Shown piece by piece: positions 1 through 9,160 of a stretch of 64,000 bases of DNA; positions within the stretch are counted from its first letter, which is position 1, and each line of letters opens with the position of its first letter. Source of the stretch: Rhodopseudomonas sp. AAP120 (lineage in GTDB: Bacteria; Pseudomonadota; Alphaproteobacteria; Rhizobiales; Xanthobacteraceae). The notes under the pieces were generated by a model that searched no databases, had not been told where the DNA came from, and worked only from the letters and a program-made list of their open reading frames with translations. The stretch lies in assembly GCF_001295845.1 (NCBI RefSeq), contig NZ_LJIC01000129.1, forward strand, positions 1-64,000, read 5' to 3'. The position numbers and the translations under genes were made by a program.

Positions 1-6
1 ACGGGG

Positions 7-47
7 CTTCTGGATTGCTTCGTCGCTTCGCTCCTCGCAATGACGAA
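7..47. repeat. Dispersed palindromic repeat, family A (partial copy)
   Basis: Contains the phrase ggattgcttcgtcgcttcgc followed by ctcctcgcaatgacg. The same phrase closes the complete copy at 30811-30894 and a degenerate one lies at 13393-13473. Only the right arm is present here. Confidence 0.7.
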
Positions 48-90
48 CATTCAAGGTCGTATTTCTGGGATCGAATTTCCGGTCGGGCGC

Positions 91-190
91 TGAGGAGCCT
101 GGTTAAGCCGGGCGTCTCGAAGGATGGGGCCACGAGTACCTGCGGCCCCAGGTTCGAGACGGCGTTGCGCGCCTCCTCACCATGAGGGTG
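91..190. repeat. Dispersed repeat, family B
   Basis: About 100 bp running from tgaggagcc through gcgtctcgaaggatggggcc to ggttcgagacggcg and cctcaccatgagg. A second copy with the same order of blocks lies at 7197-7323. The inner part is an inverted repeat (gtctcgaaggatggggcc / ggcccc-ggttcgagac). Bases 1-255 hold no gene, only this and the family A fragment. Confidence 0.75.
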
Positions 191-255
191 TGCTTGTGGT
201 GGGTGCCCTTGATAGCAGCGGCCTTGATGTCAAGAGCCTCTGATAGCAAGGGCGC

Positions 256-1782
256 TCACGCGTCCGCCGTCTCCCGTGCCAGAAACCGCTCGCGTAGCGT
301 CGGCTTGTGCACCTTGCCGGTGGCGTTGCGGGGCAACGCCTCGACGAAGATCACGCGCTGCGGGCATTTGAAGCGGGCCAGCCGCTCGCGGCAATGCGCG
401 TGCAGCGTTGTCTCGGGCAATTCGTGGCCACTCTTCACCGCGATGATCGCGACGCCGGTCTCGCCCCATTGCGGATCTGGCGCGCCGATCACGGCGGCTT
501 CGGCGATCTCGGGCAGCTGATACAATACGTCCTCGACCTCGGCCGGATAGACGTTCTCGCCGCCCGAGATGTACATGTCCTTGGTGCGGTCGACGATGTA
601 GTAGAAGCCTTCGTGGTCGACGCGCGCGGCGTCGCCGGTGTGCAGCCAGCCGTCGGTGAAGCTGGTCCGGTTGGCGTCCGGCCTGTTCCAATAGCCGGGC
701 GTGATGTTCGGGCCCTTGACCCAGAGTTCGCCCATCTCGCCGGGCGCGACCGGCTCGCCGTCCGGCCCGACGATCTTCAGATCCGCGTGCAGCACCGGCT
801 TGCCGGCCGAGCCGGCCTTTCGCGCGGCGTCGTCGGCGTCGAGCATCAGCACGGCCGGGCTGGTCTCGGTCATGCCGTAGCCCTGCATCAGCACGCAGCC
901 ACGGTCCTGCCAGATCTTGAGGAGCGGCACCGGCATCGGCGCGCCGCCGACGCCGGCGACCTGCAGCCGCGACAGATCGGTGCCGGCGAAGGCCGGATGC
1001 TGGCACATGAACTGATAGATCGACGGCACGCCGAAGAAATGCGTCAGCCCGATGCCGGCATCGCCGATCAGCCGCAGCGTTTCGGCCGGATCGAACGCCC
1101 GCATCAGCATCACCGTGCCGCCGGCGTGCAGCACCGGGTTGGTGTAGCAATTGAGACCGCCGGTGTGGAACAGCGGCATCACGCAGAGAAACACCGTCCG
1201 CTGCGAGATGAAGGTCGGGATGCCGAGATTGACCGCGTTGATGAAGGTCATGCCATGGGTGATCATGGCTCCCTTCGGTTTGCCGGTGGTGCCCGAGGTG
1301 TACATGATGGTCGAGACGTCCTCGAGCGTCACCGCTTCGGTGCGGCCGAGCCGGGGCGCGGCGGCGATCGCCGCCTCATAGGCTTCGCCGAACTGCAGCA
1401 GATGCGGCACGCTGCATTTGCCCTGCAACTCGCCCGCCATCGCGGCGAAATCGGAATCGTGAGCCAGCACCCGGGGCGCGGCGTCGCCGACGATAAAGGC
1501 GAGTTCGTGCACCGTCAGCCGCACGTTCAGCGGCACGAAGATCGCCCCAAGCCGGAAGCAGGCGAACTGCACTTCCAGCGTGTCGGTGGTGTTGGCGGCC
1601 AGTACGGCGACGCGGTCGCCGCGAGAGACGCCGAGTTTGTCGAGATGAGCTGCCAGGCGGTCGACGCGCTCATCGAGGGCGCGATACGTCAGCCGGCGCT
1701 GCGTCGCCAGATCGACCACGGCGATTCGGTCGGGGCGCACTTCGGCGTGGTGGGCGATCCAGTCGTAATAAGCAAAGCTCAT
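256..1782 (-). CDS. Acyl-CoA ligase (AMP-forming, fatty-acid type)
   Basis: Activates a carboxylic acid, probably a fatty or aromatic acid, to its CoA thioester with ATP through an acyl-adenylate. The 508-residue product has the AMP-binding signature TSGTTGKPKG near residue 160, the GYGMTE block, the TGD motif (LHTGD) and a C-terminal RNATGKVHKP with the catalytic lysine; all are complete and the length is normal. I chose the ATG at 1782, followed by SFAYYDW, because gggagga lies just upstream; an upstream ATG would add 49 unconserved residues. It stands alone on the minus strand. Family assignment is secure, but the substrate cannot be read from the sequence. Confidence 0.93.
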   Translation of the reverse strand: MSFAYYDWIAHHAEVRPDRIAVVDLATQRRLTYRALDERVDRLAAHLDKLGVSRGDRVAVLAANTTDTLEVQFACFRLGAIFVPLNVRLTVHELAFIVGDAAPRVLAHDSDFAAMAGELQGKCSVPHLLQFGEAYEAAIAAAPRLGRTEAVTLEDVSTIMYTSGTTGKPKGAMITHGMTFINAVNLGIPTFISQRTVFLCVMPLFHTGGLNCYTNPVLHAGGTVMLMRAFDPAETLRLIGDAGIGLTHFFGVPSIYQFMCQHPAFAGTDLSRLQVAGVGGAPMPVPLLKIWQDRGCVLMQGYGMTETSPAVLMLDADDAARKAGSAGKPVLHADLKIVGPDGEPVAPGEMGELWVKGPNITPGYWNRPDANRTSFTDGWLHTGDAARVDHEGFYYIVDRTKDMYISGGENVYPAEVEDVLYQLPEIAEAAVIGAPDPQWGETGVAIIAVKSGHELPETTLHAHCRERLARFKCPQRVIFVEALPRNATGKVHKPTLRERFLARETADA

Positions 1783-2092
1783 GTGTCGTCCTCCCTCGGG
1801 CGTCCGCCGGCTCTTGTGGCCGGCTGGAGCGACGCAAGTGAAGTCGCGGCCCTGGGAGAAGTCAATTGCCGCAAGGCTTCCGCTGCGCTGCGGCATGACG
1901 TGGCCGGGCGTCGCCGTGCTCGCTGTCACACTTGATTCGCCGTCGGGTGGAATGATCGCCGGTGCAGTTTGTAGGTGAGCGCCTGACGCCAGCGCCCGCT
2001 CCCGGTAGTTAGCTATTCCTGTCTTTGTGGATAACTATCGGGTGGCTGGCTTTTGCGGTAGATGCACGGATACTTTGCTCAAGTGAGTCGGA
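1783..2092. other. Intergenic region, nothing recognised
   Basis: This 310-bp stretch separates the acyl-CoA ligase from the winged-helix protein, which are divergently transcribed. It presumably holds both promoters. I see no convincing operator, RNA structure or small gene. Confidence 0.5.
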
Positions 2093-2557
2093 GTGTTGGT
2101 TGTGTCGGTGCATGTGGCGATCCTGAAGGTCTTGTCGACCTATCCTGGCGGCCTCGCTGCACCCGCGGCCCTGAATGCCGATCTGGCCGTGCTGTCCGGC
2201 AGTGAGGACTGGACCAGCCGGATGCGCAGCTATGCGGCGCGCGAGCCGGCGCTGGATATCTTCACGCAGAGACTCGTCGTTCGTGACGAGCGCGGATGGC
2301 AGATCACGGCGGCCGGCCGGGCGATGATCGAGCGCCTCGAGGGCCGGCATCCGGCCGATCCCGAACCGCCAAGTGTTTCAGAAGACTCGTCCGACGCGGC
2401 CGGGATCGATCCGTGCATCGCGAGCGGTCCGTCGGCCGATCCGGTGACGAGCGTGCAGCCGCGGCCGCAATTGATGCTGATCCAGGGTGGCAAGAGGAGG
2501 CTGCGCGTAGCGGCCGCAACCGGCTCGGCCGTGAAAGGCGCGGCGTCGAGGACCTGA
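2093..2557 (+). CDS. Small winged-helix-like protein of unknown function
   Basis: A 154-residue protein. Residues 8 to about 82 (AILKVLSTYP...ITAAGRAMIERLE) have the helix-strand pattern and the W-x-ITxAGRA ending of Mrr-N-like winged-helix domains. The remaining half is low-complexity and ends basic (KRRLRVAAATG). The start is a GTG at 2093; other GTG codons at 2102 and 2108 are possible. The fold suggests DNA or nucleoprotein binding, but that is inference. It faces away from the acyl-CoA ligase. Confidence 0.6.
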   Translation: MLVVSVHVAILKVLSTYPGGLAAPAALNADLAVLSGSEDWTSRMRSYAAREPALDIFTQRLVVRDERGWQITAAGRAMIERLEGRHPADPEPPSVSEDSSDAAGIDPCIASGPSADPVTSVQPRPQLMLIQGGKRRLRVAAATGSAVKGAASRT

Positions 2558-2590
2558 GGCGCAACGCCGGTCAGGCGCGCCGAAGCGTCG

Positions 2591-2815
2591 TCATTTGCCG
2601 TCTTTGGACAATTCGGTGTCGAGCTTCTCGATCGCGGTCGGGGAGGCCGGCATTTTGCGGAATTCGCGAATCGCGATCGCCAGCTCCTGGTCCGACATCG
2701 GCTTGATCGGCTGTTTCAGACGCCCTTTGGCGAGCGACTCGGCGATCAGATCGAGATGTTCGCTCGGGCCTTCGAACAGGCGGCGAATCCTCTCCAGGAA
2801 TTCTCGATAGGCCAA
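2591..2815 (-). CDS. Small conserved-looking hypothetical protein (74 aa)
   Basis: A short, charged, predicted all-helical protein (FLERIRRLFEG...AIREFRKMP) starting at a TTG codon. I do not recognise the family. It is convergent with the winged-helix gene and divergent from the Crp-type regulator. The amphipathic pattern and lack of low-complexity sequence favour a real gene over a shadow, but no motif confirms it. Confidence 0.45.
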   Translation of the reverse strand: MAYREFLERIRRLFEGPSEHLDLIAESLAKGRLKQPIKPMSDQELAIAIREFRKMPASPTAIEKLDTELSKDGK

Positions 2816-2954
2816 CTCGGCAGTCTCCGGGGTTCCACGATCGCCCGGCTGCCAACGCGGCCCGACATTTCGACGGTGGCGAGGTCGATGATTGAAACCC
2901 GCTCACGGCCCGGGAGTTTAGTGGTTCCGAGACTTTCGAGGCGTATCAAATGAT

Positions 2955-3722
2955 ATGCTTCATTCAACGGAGCCCTGCGTGGAGCGCATTCACCGTATCC
3001 TGATTGACAAGTTGAGAGAGCATTCCCGAATCACCAATGACGACGCGGTCGCGCTTCAATCGCTGAGCTTTACGGTGCGCGAGCTGGACCGCAACGAAGA
3101 CTTCATTCGCCAGGGCGACACCGCGAAGGTCTCCGCCCTCGTCGTCGAAGGCATGGTGGCGCGCTATCATCTGCTGCCCAACGGGCGCCGTCAGTACCTG
3201 TCCTTCCATATGGCCGGCGACATGCCGGACTCGCAGACGCTGTTTCTCGACCGGATGGATCATGCCGTGTGCTCGATCGGCACCGCCGTGGTGGCGTCGA
3301 TCCCGCACAAGCAGCTGGCGCGGCTGTTCGAGCTGCGGCCGCTGATCGGATTTGCCGTGTGGCGGGAGACGCTGATCGACGCCGCGATCTTCCGCGAGGC
3401 GATCACCAACAACAGCGCCCGCGACATGACGGCGCGGATGGCGCATCTGTTCTGCGAGCTGTTCTATCGCGCCGAGGCGTCGCGGCTGACGCGCGGCAAT
3501 GTGATGTCGCTGCCGATCGGCCTCGCGCAGCTCGGCGAGACCCTCGGCATGGCGATCGCCACCGTGAACCGGACGCTGGCGGAGCTGCGCGGGGCGCAGG
3601 CGATCGAATTTCGCGGCGGCGAGCTGGAGGTGCTCGACTGGGCCCGGCTGGTCGAACTCGGCCAGTTCGACCCCGGCTATCTGCACCTGCGCAAGACGCC
3701 GCTGATCGCCGAGGACAGCTGA
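2955..3722 (+). CDS. Crp/Fnr family transcriptional regulator
   Basis: A 255-residue cytoplasmic regulator with an N-terminal cyclic-nucleotide-binding-type beta-roll (about 30-150, including LLPNGRRQYLSFHMAGDM) and a C-terminal winged helix (about 180-235, LPIGLAQLGETLGMAIATVNRTL, the recognition helix being TVNRTL). It lacks the N-terminal cysteine cluster of FNR proteins and the Arg/Ser phosphate-binding pattern of true CRP, so its ligand is unknown. Many alphaproteobacteria carry numerous paralogues of this type. It is a single gene, convergent with the metal GTPase downstream. Confidence 0.9.
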   Translation: MLHSTEPCVERIHRILIDKLREHSRITNDDAVALQSLSFTVRELDRNEDFIRQGDTAKVSALVVEGMVARYHLLPNGRRQYLSFHMAGDMPDSQTLFLDRMDHAVCSIGTAVVASIPHKQLARLFELRPLIGFAVWRETLIDAAIFREAITNNSARDMTARMAHLFCELFYRAEASRLTRGNVMSLPIGLAQLGETLGMAIATVNRTLAELRGAQAIEFRGGELEVLDWARLVELGQFDPGYLHLRKTPLIAEDS

Positions 3723-3741
3723 GCGGCGACGCGCCTCGGCC

Positions 3742-4950
3742 TCAGGAGGCCGGCGCGCTGCTCCAGGCCGGGAACGGATCGGGCAGCGCGCGCCAGGCGT
3801 CCGGCGTAAAGTGCTGAGGATCGCCGACCAGGCAGGCGTCGAGCTGCCGGCGCAGCGCGATCTCGTCCATCTCGCCGGTGCCGATGAACACGATCTCCTG
3901 GCGCCGGTCGCCCCACACCGGATCGAAATACGGCGCCATCGCCTGGCGCCACGAGTCCTGATCGGGCCAGCGGGTCTTGGCCACCGCCGACCACCACAGC
4001 CCGCGCTTGGAGGTTCGCACCATGGCGCCGGCCTGCGCCAGCTCGCCGACATATTGCGGCCGCGTCGCCAGCCAGAAGAAGCCCTTGGCGCGGATCACGC
4101 CCGGCCAGTTGCGGTTGCAGAAGCTTTGGAAGCGCGCCGGATGAAACGGCTGCCGGGCGCGGTAGACGAACGAGCTGATGCCGTATTCGTCGGTCTCCGG
4201 CACATGATCCTTGAAGCCGTTGAGCTCCTTGAACCACAGCGGATGCTGGTGCGCCTTGTCGAAGTCGAACAGGCCGGTGCGCAGCACGGCGCCGAGCGGC
4301 ACCTCGCCGAAATCGGTCTCGATGATGCGGGCGTCGGAGTTCAGCGAGCGGACGATGGCGCGGGCGGCTTCGCGGCGCGCCGGCGAGGTGGCCGACACCT
4401 TGTTGAGCACGATCACGTCGGCGAATTCGATCTGCTCGACCAGCAGGTCGACCAGCGTGCGCTCGTCCTCGTCGCCCGCGACCTCGCCGCGATCGCGCAA
4501 GAATTCCTGGCTGGAGTAATTCGCCAGCAGGCTGGCGGCGTCGACCACCGTGACCATCGTGTCCAGCCGCGCGATGTCCGACAGGCTGGCGCCGTTCTCG
4601 TCGCGGAATTCGAAGGTGGTGGCGATCGGCAGCGGCTCGGCGATGCCGGTGGATTCGATCACCAGCGCGTCGAACCGGCCGCTTTCCGCGATCTTGCGCA
4701 CCTCGACCAGCAGGTCGTCGCGCAGCGTGCAGCAGATGCAGCCATTGGTCATTTCCACCAATGATTCTTCCGATCGGGTCAGGCCGCCGTCCTGCCGCAC
4801 CAGCTCGGCGTCGATATTCACTTCGCTCATGTCGTTGACGATCACGGCGATGCGCTGGCCGTCCCGGTTGCCCAGCATCCGATTGAGCAGGGTGGTTTTG
4901 CCGGCGCCGAGAAAGCCGGACAGGACGGTGACCGGGAGCAGATGATCCAT
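3742..4950 (-). CDS. CobW/ZNG1-family GTP-binding metallochaperone
   Basis: A G3E-family GTPase of 402 residues. It shows a Walker A at 12-20 (GFLGAGKTT), the EVNIDAELV block at 43-51, the metal-binding CICC at 71-74, and the NKVS guanine-specificity motif (LNKVSATSP). The C-terminal CobW domain ends the protein. Family members deliver metal ions, in particular zinc under starvation, to client proteins. The Zur-type operator 41 bp upstream of the start supports zinc here rather than cobalamin or nitrile hydratase maturation. No cobalamin genes lie nearby. Its length is normal for the YeiR/ZNG1/ZigA branch. Confidence 0.93.
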   Translation of the reverse strand: MDHLLPVTVLSGFLGAGKTTLLNRMLGNRDGQRIAVIVNDMSEVNIDAELVRQDGGLTRSEESLVEMTNGCICCTLRDDLLVEVRKIAESGRFDALVIESTGIAEPLPIATTFEFRDENGASLSDIARLDTMVTVVDAASLLANYSSQEFLRDRGEVAGDEDERTLVDLLVEQIEFADVIVLNKVSATSPARREAARAIVRSLNSDARIIETDFGEVPLGAVLRTGLFDFDKAHQHPLWFKELNGFKDHVPETDEYGISSFVYRARQPFHPARFQSFCNRNWPGVIRAKGFFWLATRPQYVGELAQAGAMVRTSKRGLWWSAVAKTRWPDQDSWRQAMAPYFDPVWGDRRQEIVFIGTGEMDEIALRRQLDACLVGDPQHFTPDAWRALPDPFPAWSSAPAS

Positions 4951-4988
4951 GGCGGAGGGGCCTTCCGTGGTGTCGAGGGTGATTTATT

Positions 4989-5006
4989 GATATGTTATAA
5001 CATTAC
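4989..5006 (-). promoter_or_regulatory. Predicted Zur operator
   Basis: Contains a perfect 12-bp palindrome atgttataacat at 4992-5003, flanked on the right by tac. This is the core of the alphaproteobacterial Zur box. It lies 41 bp upstream of the CobW-type gene start, where a bound repressor would block transcription. Seen in sequence; assignment to Zur is by consensus. Confidence 0.8.
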
Positions 5007-5262
5007 ATTCACGACAGGCAACGGGCCGTGCCGGGAACGGAGCCGCGTCCGTTCAATTGATCGTGCACAGCTGTCGGCGAGCGGCCTCCGAGGGGCTGCC
5101 CCGCGCGCTGACATCGGCCTGCGCGCCCGGCGACCATTGAGAGGCCGCTGGTTCTGCAGTAAGGCTTGGTGATGGTCGCTTTGCTTCGGCGCGCCTTTCA
5201 CTGAAGCCCTTTTCGGCCGCCGGCGCGCCCTCCGGCGACGGACAATTTCACGGAACAGTTCA

Positions 5263-7119
5263 ATGCCTGCTTATCGATCGAGAACGACGACCCACGGCCG
5301 CAACATGGCCGGCGCCCGCGGCCTGTGGCGCGCCACCGGCATGAAGGACAGCGATTTCGGCAAGCCGATCATCGCGGTGGTCAACTCGTTCACGCAGTTC
5401 GTGCCCGGCCACGTCCATCTCAAGGACCTCGGCCAGCTGGTCGCGCGCGAGATCGAGGCGGCCGGCGGCGTCGCCAAGGAGTTCAACACCATCGCGGTCG
5501 ACGACGGCATCGCGATGGGCCACGACGGCATGCTGTATTCGCTGCCGTCGCGCGAACTGATCGCCGACAGCGTCGAGTACATGGTCAATGCGCACTGCGC
5601 CGACGCGATGGTGTGCATCTCCAACTGCGACAAGATCACCCCCGGCATGCTGATGGCCGCGATGCGGCTGAATATTCCGGCGGTGTTCGTCTCCGGCGGC
5701 CCGATGGAAGCCGGCAAGGTCGTGCTCAAGGGCAAGACGCATTCGGTCGACCTGATCGACGCGATGGTCGCCGCCGCCGACAGCAGCATGAGCGACGAAG
5801 ACGTGCAGACCATGGAGCGCTCGGCGTGTCCGACCTGCGGCTCGTGCTCGGGCATGTTCACCGCCAATTCGATGAACTGCCTCACCGAAGCGCTCGGCCT
5901 GTCGCTGCCCGGCAACGGCTCGGTGCTCGCCACCCACGCCGATCGCAAGCGGCTGTTCGTCGAGGCCGGCCACACCATCGTCGATCTCGCCCGCCGTTAC
6001 TACGAAAACGACGACGCCTCGGTGCTGCCGCGCACCATCGCCAGCTTCAAGGCGTTCGAGAACGCCATGACGCTCGACATCGCGATGGGCGGCTCGACCA
6101 ACACGGTGCTGCATCTGCTCGCCGCCGCGCGCGAGGCCGAACTCGACTTCTCGATGAGCGACATCGATCGGCTGTCGCGCCGGGTGCCCTGCCTCAGCAA
6201 GATCGCGCCCTCGGTGCCCGACGTGCACATGGAAGACGTGCACCGCGCCGGCGGCATCATGGCGATCCTCGGCGAGCTCGACCGCGCCGGCCTGCTCGAT
6301 ACCTCGTGCCCGACCGTGCATAGCGAGACGCTCGGCGCCGCGCTGGCGCGCTGGGACATCCGCCAGAGCAACAGCGAGAGCGTGCGCACCTTCTTCCGCG
6401 CCGCGCCGGGCGGCGTGCCGAGCCAGACCGCGTTCAGCCAGGACCGCCGCTACGACGAACTCGATCTCGACCGGCAGAAGGGCGTGATCCGCGACGCCGA
6501 GCACGCCTTCAGCAAGGACGGCGGCCTCGCCGTGCTGTACGGCAACATCGCGCTCGACGGCTCGATCGTGAAGACCGCCGGCGTCGATGCGTCGGTGCTG
6601 GTGTTCTCGGGCCCCGCCAAGGTGTTCGAGAGCCAGGACGACGCGGTTTCGGCAATCCTCACCAACAAGATCGTCGCCGGCGACGTCGTGGTGATCCGCT
6701 ATGAGGGTCCGCGCGGTGGTCCGGGCATGCAGGAGATGCTGTATCCGACCAGCTACCTGAAATCGAAGGGCCTCGGCAAAGCCTGCGCGCTGATCACCGA
6801 CGGCCGCTTCTCGGGCGGCACCTCGGGCCTGTCGATCGGCCACGTCTCGCCGGAAGCGGCGGAAGGCGGCCTGATCGGCCTGGTGCGCGACGGCGACCGG
6901 ATCTCGATCGACATCCCGAACCGCGCCATCACACTCGACGTCTCCGATGCGGAGCTCGCCAAGCGCGCCGAGGAAGAAAACGCCCGCGGCGATGCCGCCT
7001 GGACGCCGAAGGACCGCAAGCGCGTCGTCTCCGCCGCGCTGCAGGCCTACGCAATGCTGACCACCAGCGCCGCCAACGGCGCCGTCCGCGACGTCAGCCG
7101 CCGCCAGGGACGGAAGTAA
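5263..7119 (+). CDS. ilvD: Dihydroxy-acid dehydratase
   Basis: Dehydrates 2,3-dihydroxy-isovalerate and -methylvalerate to the 2-keto acids in valine/isoleucine and pantothenate synthesis. At 618 residues it is the long E. coli-type enzyme. Fe-S cluster cysteines are visible at 122 ([10 protein letters not shown]) and in CPTCGSCSG at 189-195, and the GPRGGPGM motif and C-terminal DGRFSGG block are intact. It starts at ATG 5263 with ggaac upstream. It is monocistronic here. The region 4951-5262 holds only the Zur box of the divergent gene; I saw no leader peptide or attenuator. Confidence 0.97.
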   Translation: MPAYRSRTTTHGRNMAGARGLWRATGMKDSDFGKPIIAVVNSFTQFVPGHVHLKDLGQLVAREIEAAGGVAKEFNTIAVDDGIAMGHDGMLYSLPSRELIADSVEYMVNAHCADAMVCISNCDKITPGMLMAAMRLNIPAVFVSGGPMEAGKVVLKGKTHSVDLIDAMVAAADSSMSDEDVQTMERSACPTCGSCSGMFTANSMNCLTEALGLSLPGNGSVLATHADRKRLFVEAGHTIVDLARRYYENDDASVLPRTIASFKAFENAMTLDIAMGGSTNTVLHLLAAAREAELDFSMSDIDRLSRRVPCLSKIAPSVPDVHMEDVHRAGGIMAILGELDRAGLLDTSCPTVHSETLGAALARWDIRQSNSESVRTFFRAAPGGVPSQTAFSQDRRYDELDLDRQKGVIRDAEHAFSKDGGLAVLYGNIALDGSIVKTAGVDASVLVFSGPAKVFESQDDAVSAILTNKIVAGDVVVIRYEGPRGGPGMQEMLYPTSYLKSKGLGKACALITDGRFSGGTSGLSIGHVSPEAAEGGLIGLVRDGDRISIDIPNRAITLDVSDAELAKRAEEENARGDAAWTPKDRKRVVSAALQAYAMLTTSAANGAVRDVSRRQGRK

Positions 7120-7145
7120 CAAGTCGTCCGACCGGGACGCACTTT

Positions 7146-7175
7146 GCAGCGCTTCATCATGAGATGGAGCGCTGC
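7146..7175. repeat. Strong hairpin downstream of ilvD
   Basis: gcagcgct ... agcgctgc arms extended by catc/gatg around a short atga loop. It has no T-run on either strand, so it may stabilise the mRNA end rather than act as a classical terminator. Confidence 0.5.
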
Positions 7176-7196
7176 GGCATTCCCGCAGGCACTGCG

Positions 7197-7323
7197 TCCT
7201 CATCCTGAGGAGCCGCGGCGAAGCTCGAAGAGCGAAGCCGGGGCGTCTCGAAGGATGGGGCCACGCGCGACTCGCGGCCCATGGTTCGAGACGGCGCTAC
7301 GCGCCTCCTCACCATGAGGATGT
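7197..7323. repeat. Dispersed repeat, family B (longer copy)
   Basis: Same block order as 91-190: tcctgaggagc, ggcgtctcgaaggatggggcc, ggttcgagacggcg, cctcaccatgagga. Additional bases (gcgaagctcgaagagcgaag) are inserted after the first block. Confidence 0.78.
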
Positions 7324-7381
7324 GCGTGTGGAGACGCCATTTGAGTGTGCGACAGGCCGAGCCGCTTAGCCCAACGCTTCC

Positions 7382-7500
7382 CCAGTCATCGCCGGCGAAG
7401 GCGGGCGACCCAGTATTCCAGAGCGCCAGCTTGTATCGCCCGCATCGATGAACATCGACGCTCTGCGATACTGGATCACCCGCCTACGCAGGTGATGACG
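7382..7500. repeat. Dispersed palindromic repeat, family C
   Basis: Starts gtcatcgccggcgaaggcgg, contains cagtattccag in one arm and gatactggatcacccgc in the other, and ends tgatgacg, so the whole unit can fold into a long hairpin. Related units lie at 22060-22187 and 19211-19300. With the family B copy it fills most of the 465-bp gap between ilvD and the gapR-like gene. Confidence 0.75.
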
Positions 7501-7584
7501 AGTGGAGAGCGAGGCGGCTCATCTTTAGAGCGCACGCTCAGCGCAATCGAAGACTAGCGAATCCGCTTGGATGAGGCTCTCGCC

Positions 7585-7857
7585 TCACAGCATCCCGAGT
7601 GCCTGCATATAGGTCTCGAGGATGGTCTCCTGCTCGGCGCGCTCGTTGGCGTCCTGCTTGCGCATGCGGACGATGGTGCGCAGCGCCTTGACGTCGTAGC
7701 CGTTGCCCTTGGCTTCGGCATAGACGTCGCGGATGTCGTCGGAGATCGTCTTCTTCTCTTCTTCCAGCCGCTCGATGCGCTCGATGATGGCCTTGAGCTG
7801 GTCCTTGGCGAATCGGGTCGCGGGCTCGTCTTGGACGGCGGCAGCAGAGGTGGCCAT
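7585..7857 (-). CDS. gapR: GapR-like nucleoid-associated protein (DUF2312)
   Basis: A 90-residue protein with the continuous DUF2312 signature ([21 protein letters not shown] at 15-35, then [17 protein letters not shown] and the RKQD...ETYMQALG end). In Caulobacter GapR is a coiled-coil DNA-binding protein that tracks overtwisted DNA ahead of replication and transcription and supports cell division. Length and all conserved blocks match. ATG 7857 has aggag at good spacing. It is a single gene. Family call is firm; function is by homology. Confidence 0.93.
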   Translation of the reverse strand: MATSAAAVQDEPATRFAKDQLKAIIERIERLEEEKKTISDDIRDVYAEAKGNGYDVKALRTIVRMRKQDANERAEQETILETYMQALGML

Positions 7858-8069
7858 CGTTCACTCCTGGAAACTGATGATCGGGAAAGGGCGGCAGGGA
7901 CGGTCGCCACGCGCCGCGTCTGCGCCGGACAGTCTTCGCGGCGGCCCTCTCCGTCAAGACCCCTCGTGCTCATCCACAGCGACCGCACAGACAAAAATCG
8001 CTCTGCGAAATTCGGCGCTGGACTTCCGGCCCACCTATCTGCGAGTCGCTGGCGTGCCTTCGGTTTGCC

Positions 8070-8363
8070 TCAATGATTGTGGGTCTTCTTGAAGGCCTCG
8101 ACCTGCGCCGGAGTCGCAGCGCTCTGGTGCTTGGCCTTCCACTCCTCATAGGGCATGCCGTACACCGCCTCGCGACTTTCGTCCTTGGTCAGCGCCACGC
8201 CCTGCGCATCGGCCGCATCCTTCAGCCAGTTGGACAGGCAGTTGCGGCAGAAGCCCGCGAGATTCATCAGGTCGATGTTCTGCACGTCGGTGCGCTCGCG
8301 CAGATGCGCCACCAGCCGGCGAAACGCCGCCGCTTCGAGGTCGGTCCGGGTCCTGTCGTCCAT
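8070..8363 (-). CDS. DUF1244 family protein
   Basis: A 97-residue protein with the full DUF1244 pattern: AAAFRRLVAHLRERTDVQNIDLMNLAGFCRNCLSNW with a Cx2C pair, then ESREAVYGMPYEEWKAKHQ. The ATG at 8363 (MDDRTRTD) fits family starts; an earlier codon would add unconserved residues. The function of the family is not established; members are small soluble proteins common in proteobacteria. Confidence 0.9.
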   Translation of the reverse strand: MDDRTRTDLEAAAFRRLVAHLRERTDVQNIDLMNLAGFCRNCLSNWLKDAADAQGVALTKDESREAVYGMPYEEWKAKHQSAATPAQVEAFKKTHNH

Positions 8364-8548
8364 CACACTCACCTTCTCGTGCACGCTACGCCCCTGCTCA
8401 GATGGGCGCTGACTCCGATTTTGCCACATCTCGCCCGTAGAACGGACCGCGCCATCAACGCCGAACGGCGGACGAGGCCTCCGCCGCAGCCGTTGACAGC
8501 CCCATCATGTCACGCGAAACCATTCCCGTTCTGTTATAGCTTGCCGGC

Positions 8549-9160
8549 ATGATCAGCTCAGATTCTCTTCCCCGCCTTGCACAACCGCGCCGTGTGCCGC
8601 TGGCCCTCATGGCCGCGCTGACGCTCAGTGCCCTGCTGCTCGCCGCTTCGCCGGCGGCGGCGGATTTCCGGCTGTGCAACAACACATCGAGCCGCGTCGG
8701 CATCGCGCTCGGCTACAAGGACGTCGACGGCTGGACCACCGAGGGCTGGTGGAACGTGTCGTCGCGCAGCTGCGAGACGCTGCTCCGCGGCACGCTGGTG
8801 GCGCGCTATTACTACATCTATGCGCTGGACTACGACCGCGGCGGGGAATGGTCCGGCCAGGCCTTCATGTGCTCGCGCGACAAGGAGTTCACCATTAAGG
8901 GGACCGAAAACTGCCTGGCGCGCGGCTTCGACCGCACCGGCTTCTTCGAGGTCGACACCGGCGAACAGCGCGCCTGGACCGTGCAGCTCACCGAGAGCAA
9001 CGAGCAGAACACCCAGAAACTGCCGGGATTGCCGAGCGGTTCACCGCCCGGTGCCGGCATGCCCGGCATCCCGCCGACGCCGGGCCGCACCGCGCCGGTC
9101 ACGCCCGCGCCAATCCCCGACACCGGGGCCAAGCCGAGCGACGGCGGGGGCAAGCCATGA
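8549..9160 (+). CDS. Exported DUF1036 protein
   Basis: A 203-residue secreted protein. A signal peptide covers about 1-38 (hydrophobic LALMAALTLSALLLAASPAAA, cleavage after AAA), followed by a DUF1036 domain (FRLCNNTSSRVGIALGYKD...EGWWNVSSRSCETLL) and a Pro/Gly-rich tail. The gene overlaps the pyruvate kinase start by four bases (atga), so the pair is translationally coupled, an arrangement I know from related genomes. The role of DUF1036 is unknown. Confidence 0.92.
   Translation: MISSDSLPRLAQPRRVPLALMAALTLSALLLAASPAAADFRLCNNTSSRVGIALGYKDVDGWTTEGWWNVSSRSCETLLRGTLVARYYYIYALDYDRGGEWSGQAFMCSRDKEFTIKGTENCLARGFDRTGFFEVDTGEQRAWTVQLTESNEQNTQKLPGLPSGSPPGAGMPGIPPTPGRTAPVTPAPIPDTGAKPSDGGGKP

Noticed and set aside
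182-520. 112-codon plus-strand frame near the left end
   Set aside because: Starts inside a family B repeat and runs antisense to the acyl-CoA ligase; basic, Ser/Arg-rich translation with no family resemblance.
7382-7500. Palindromic repeats as a CRISPR array or IS remnant
   Set aside because: Copies are single, scattered and far apart, without regular spacers, cas genes or transposase fragments.
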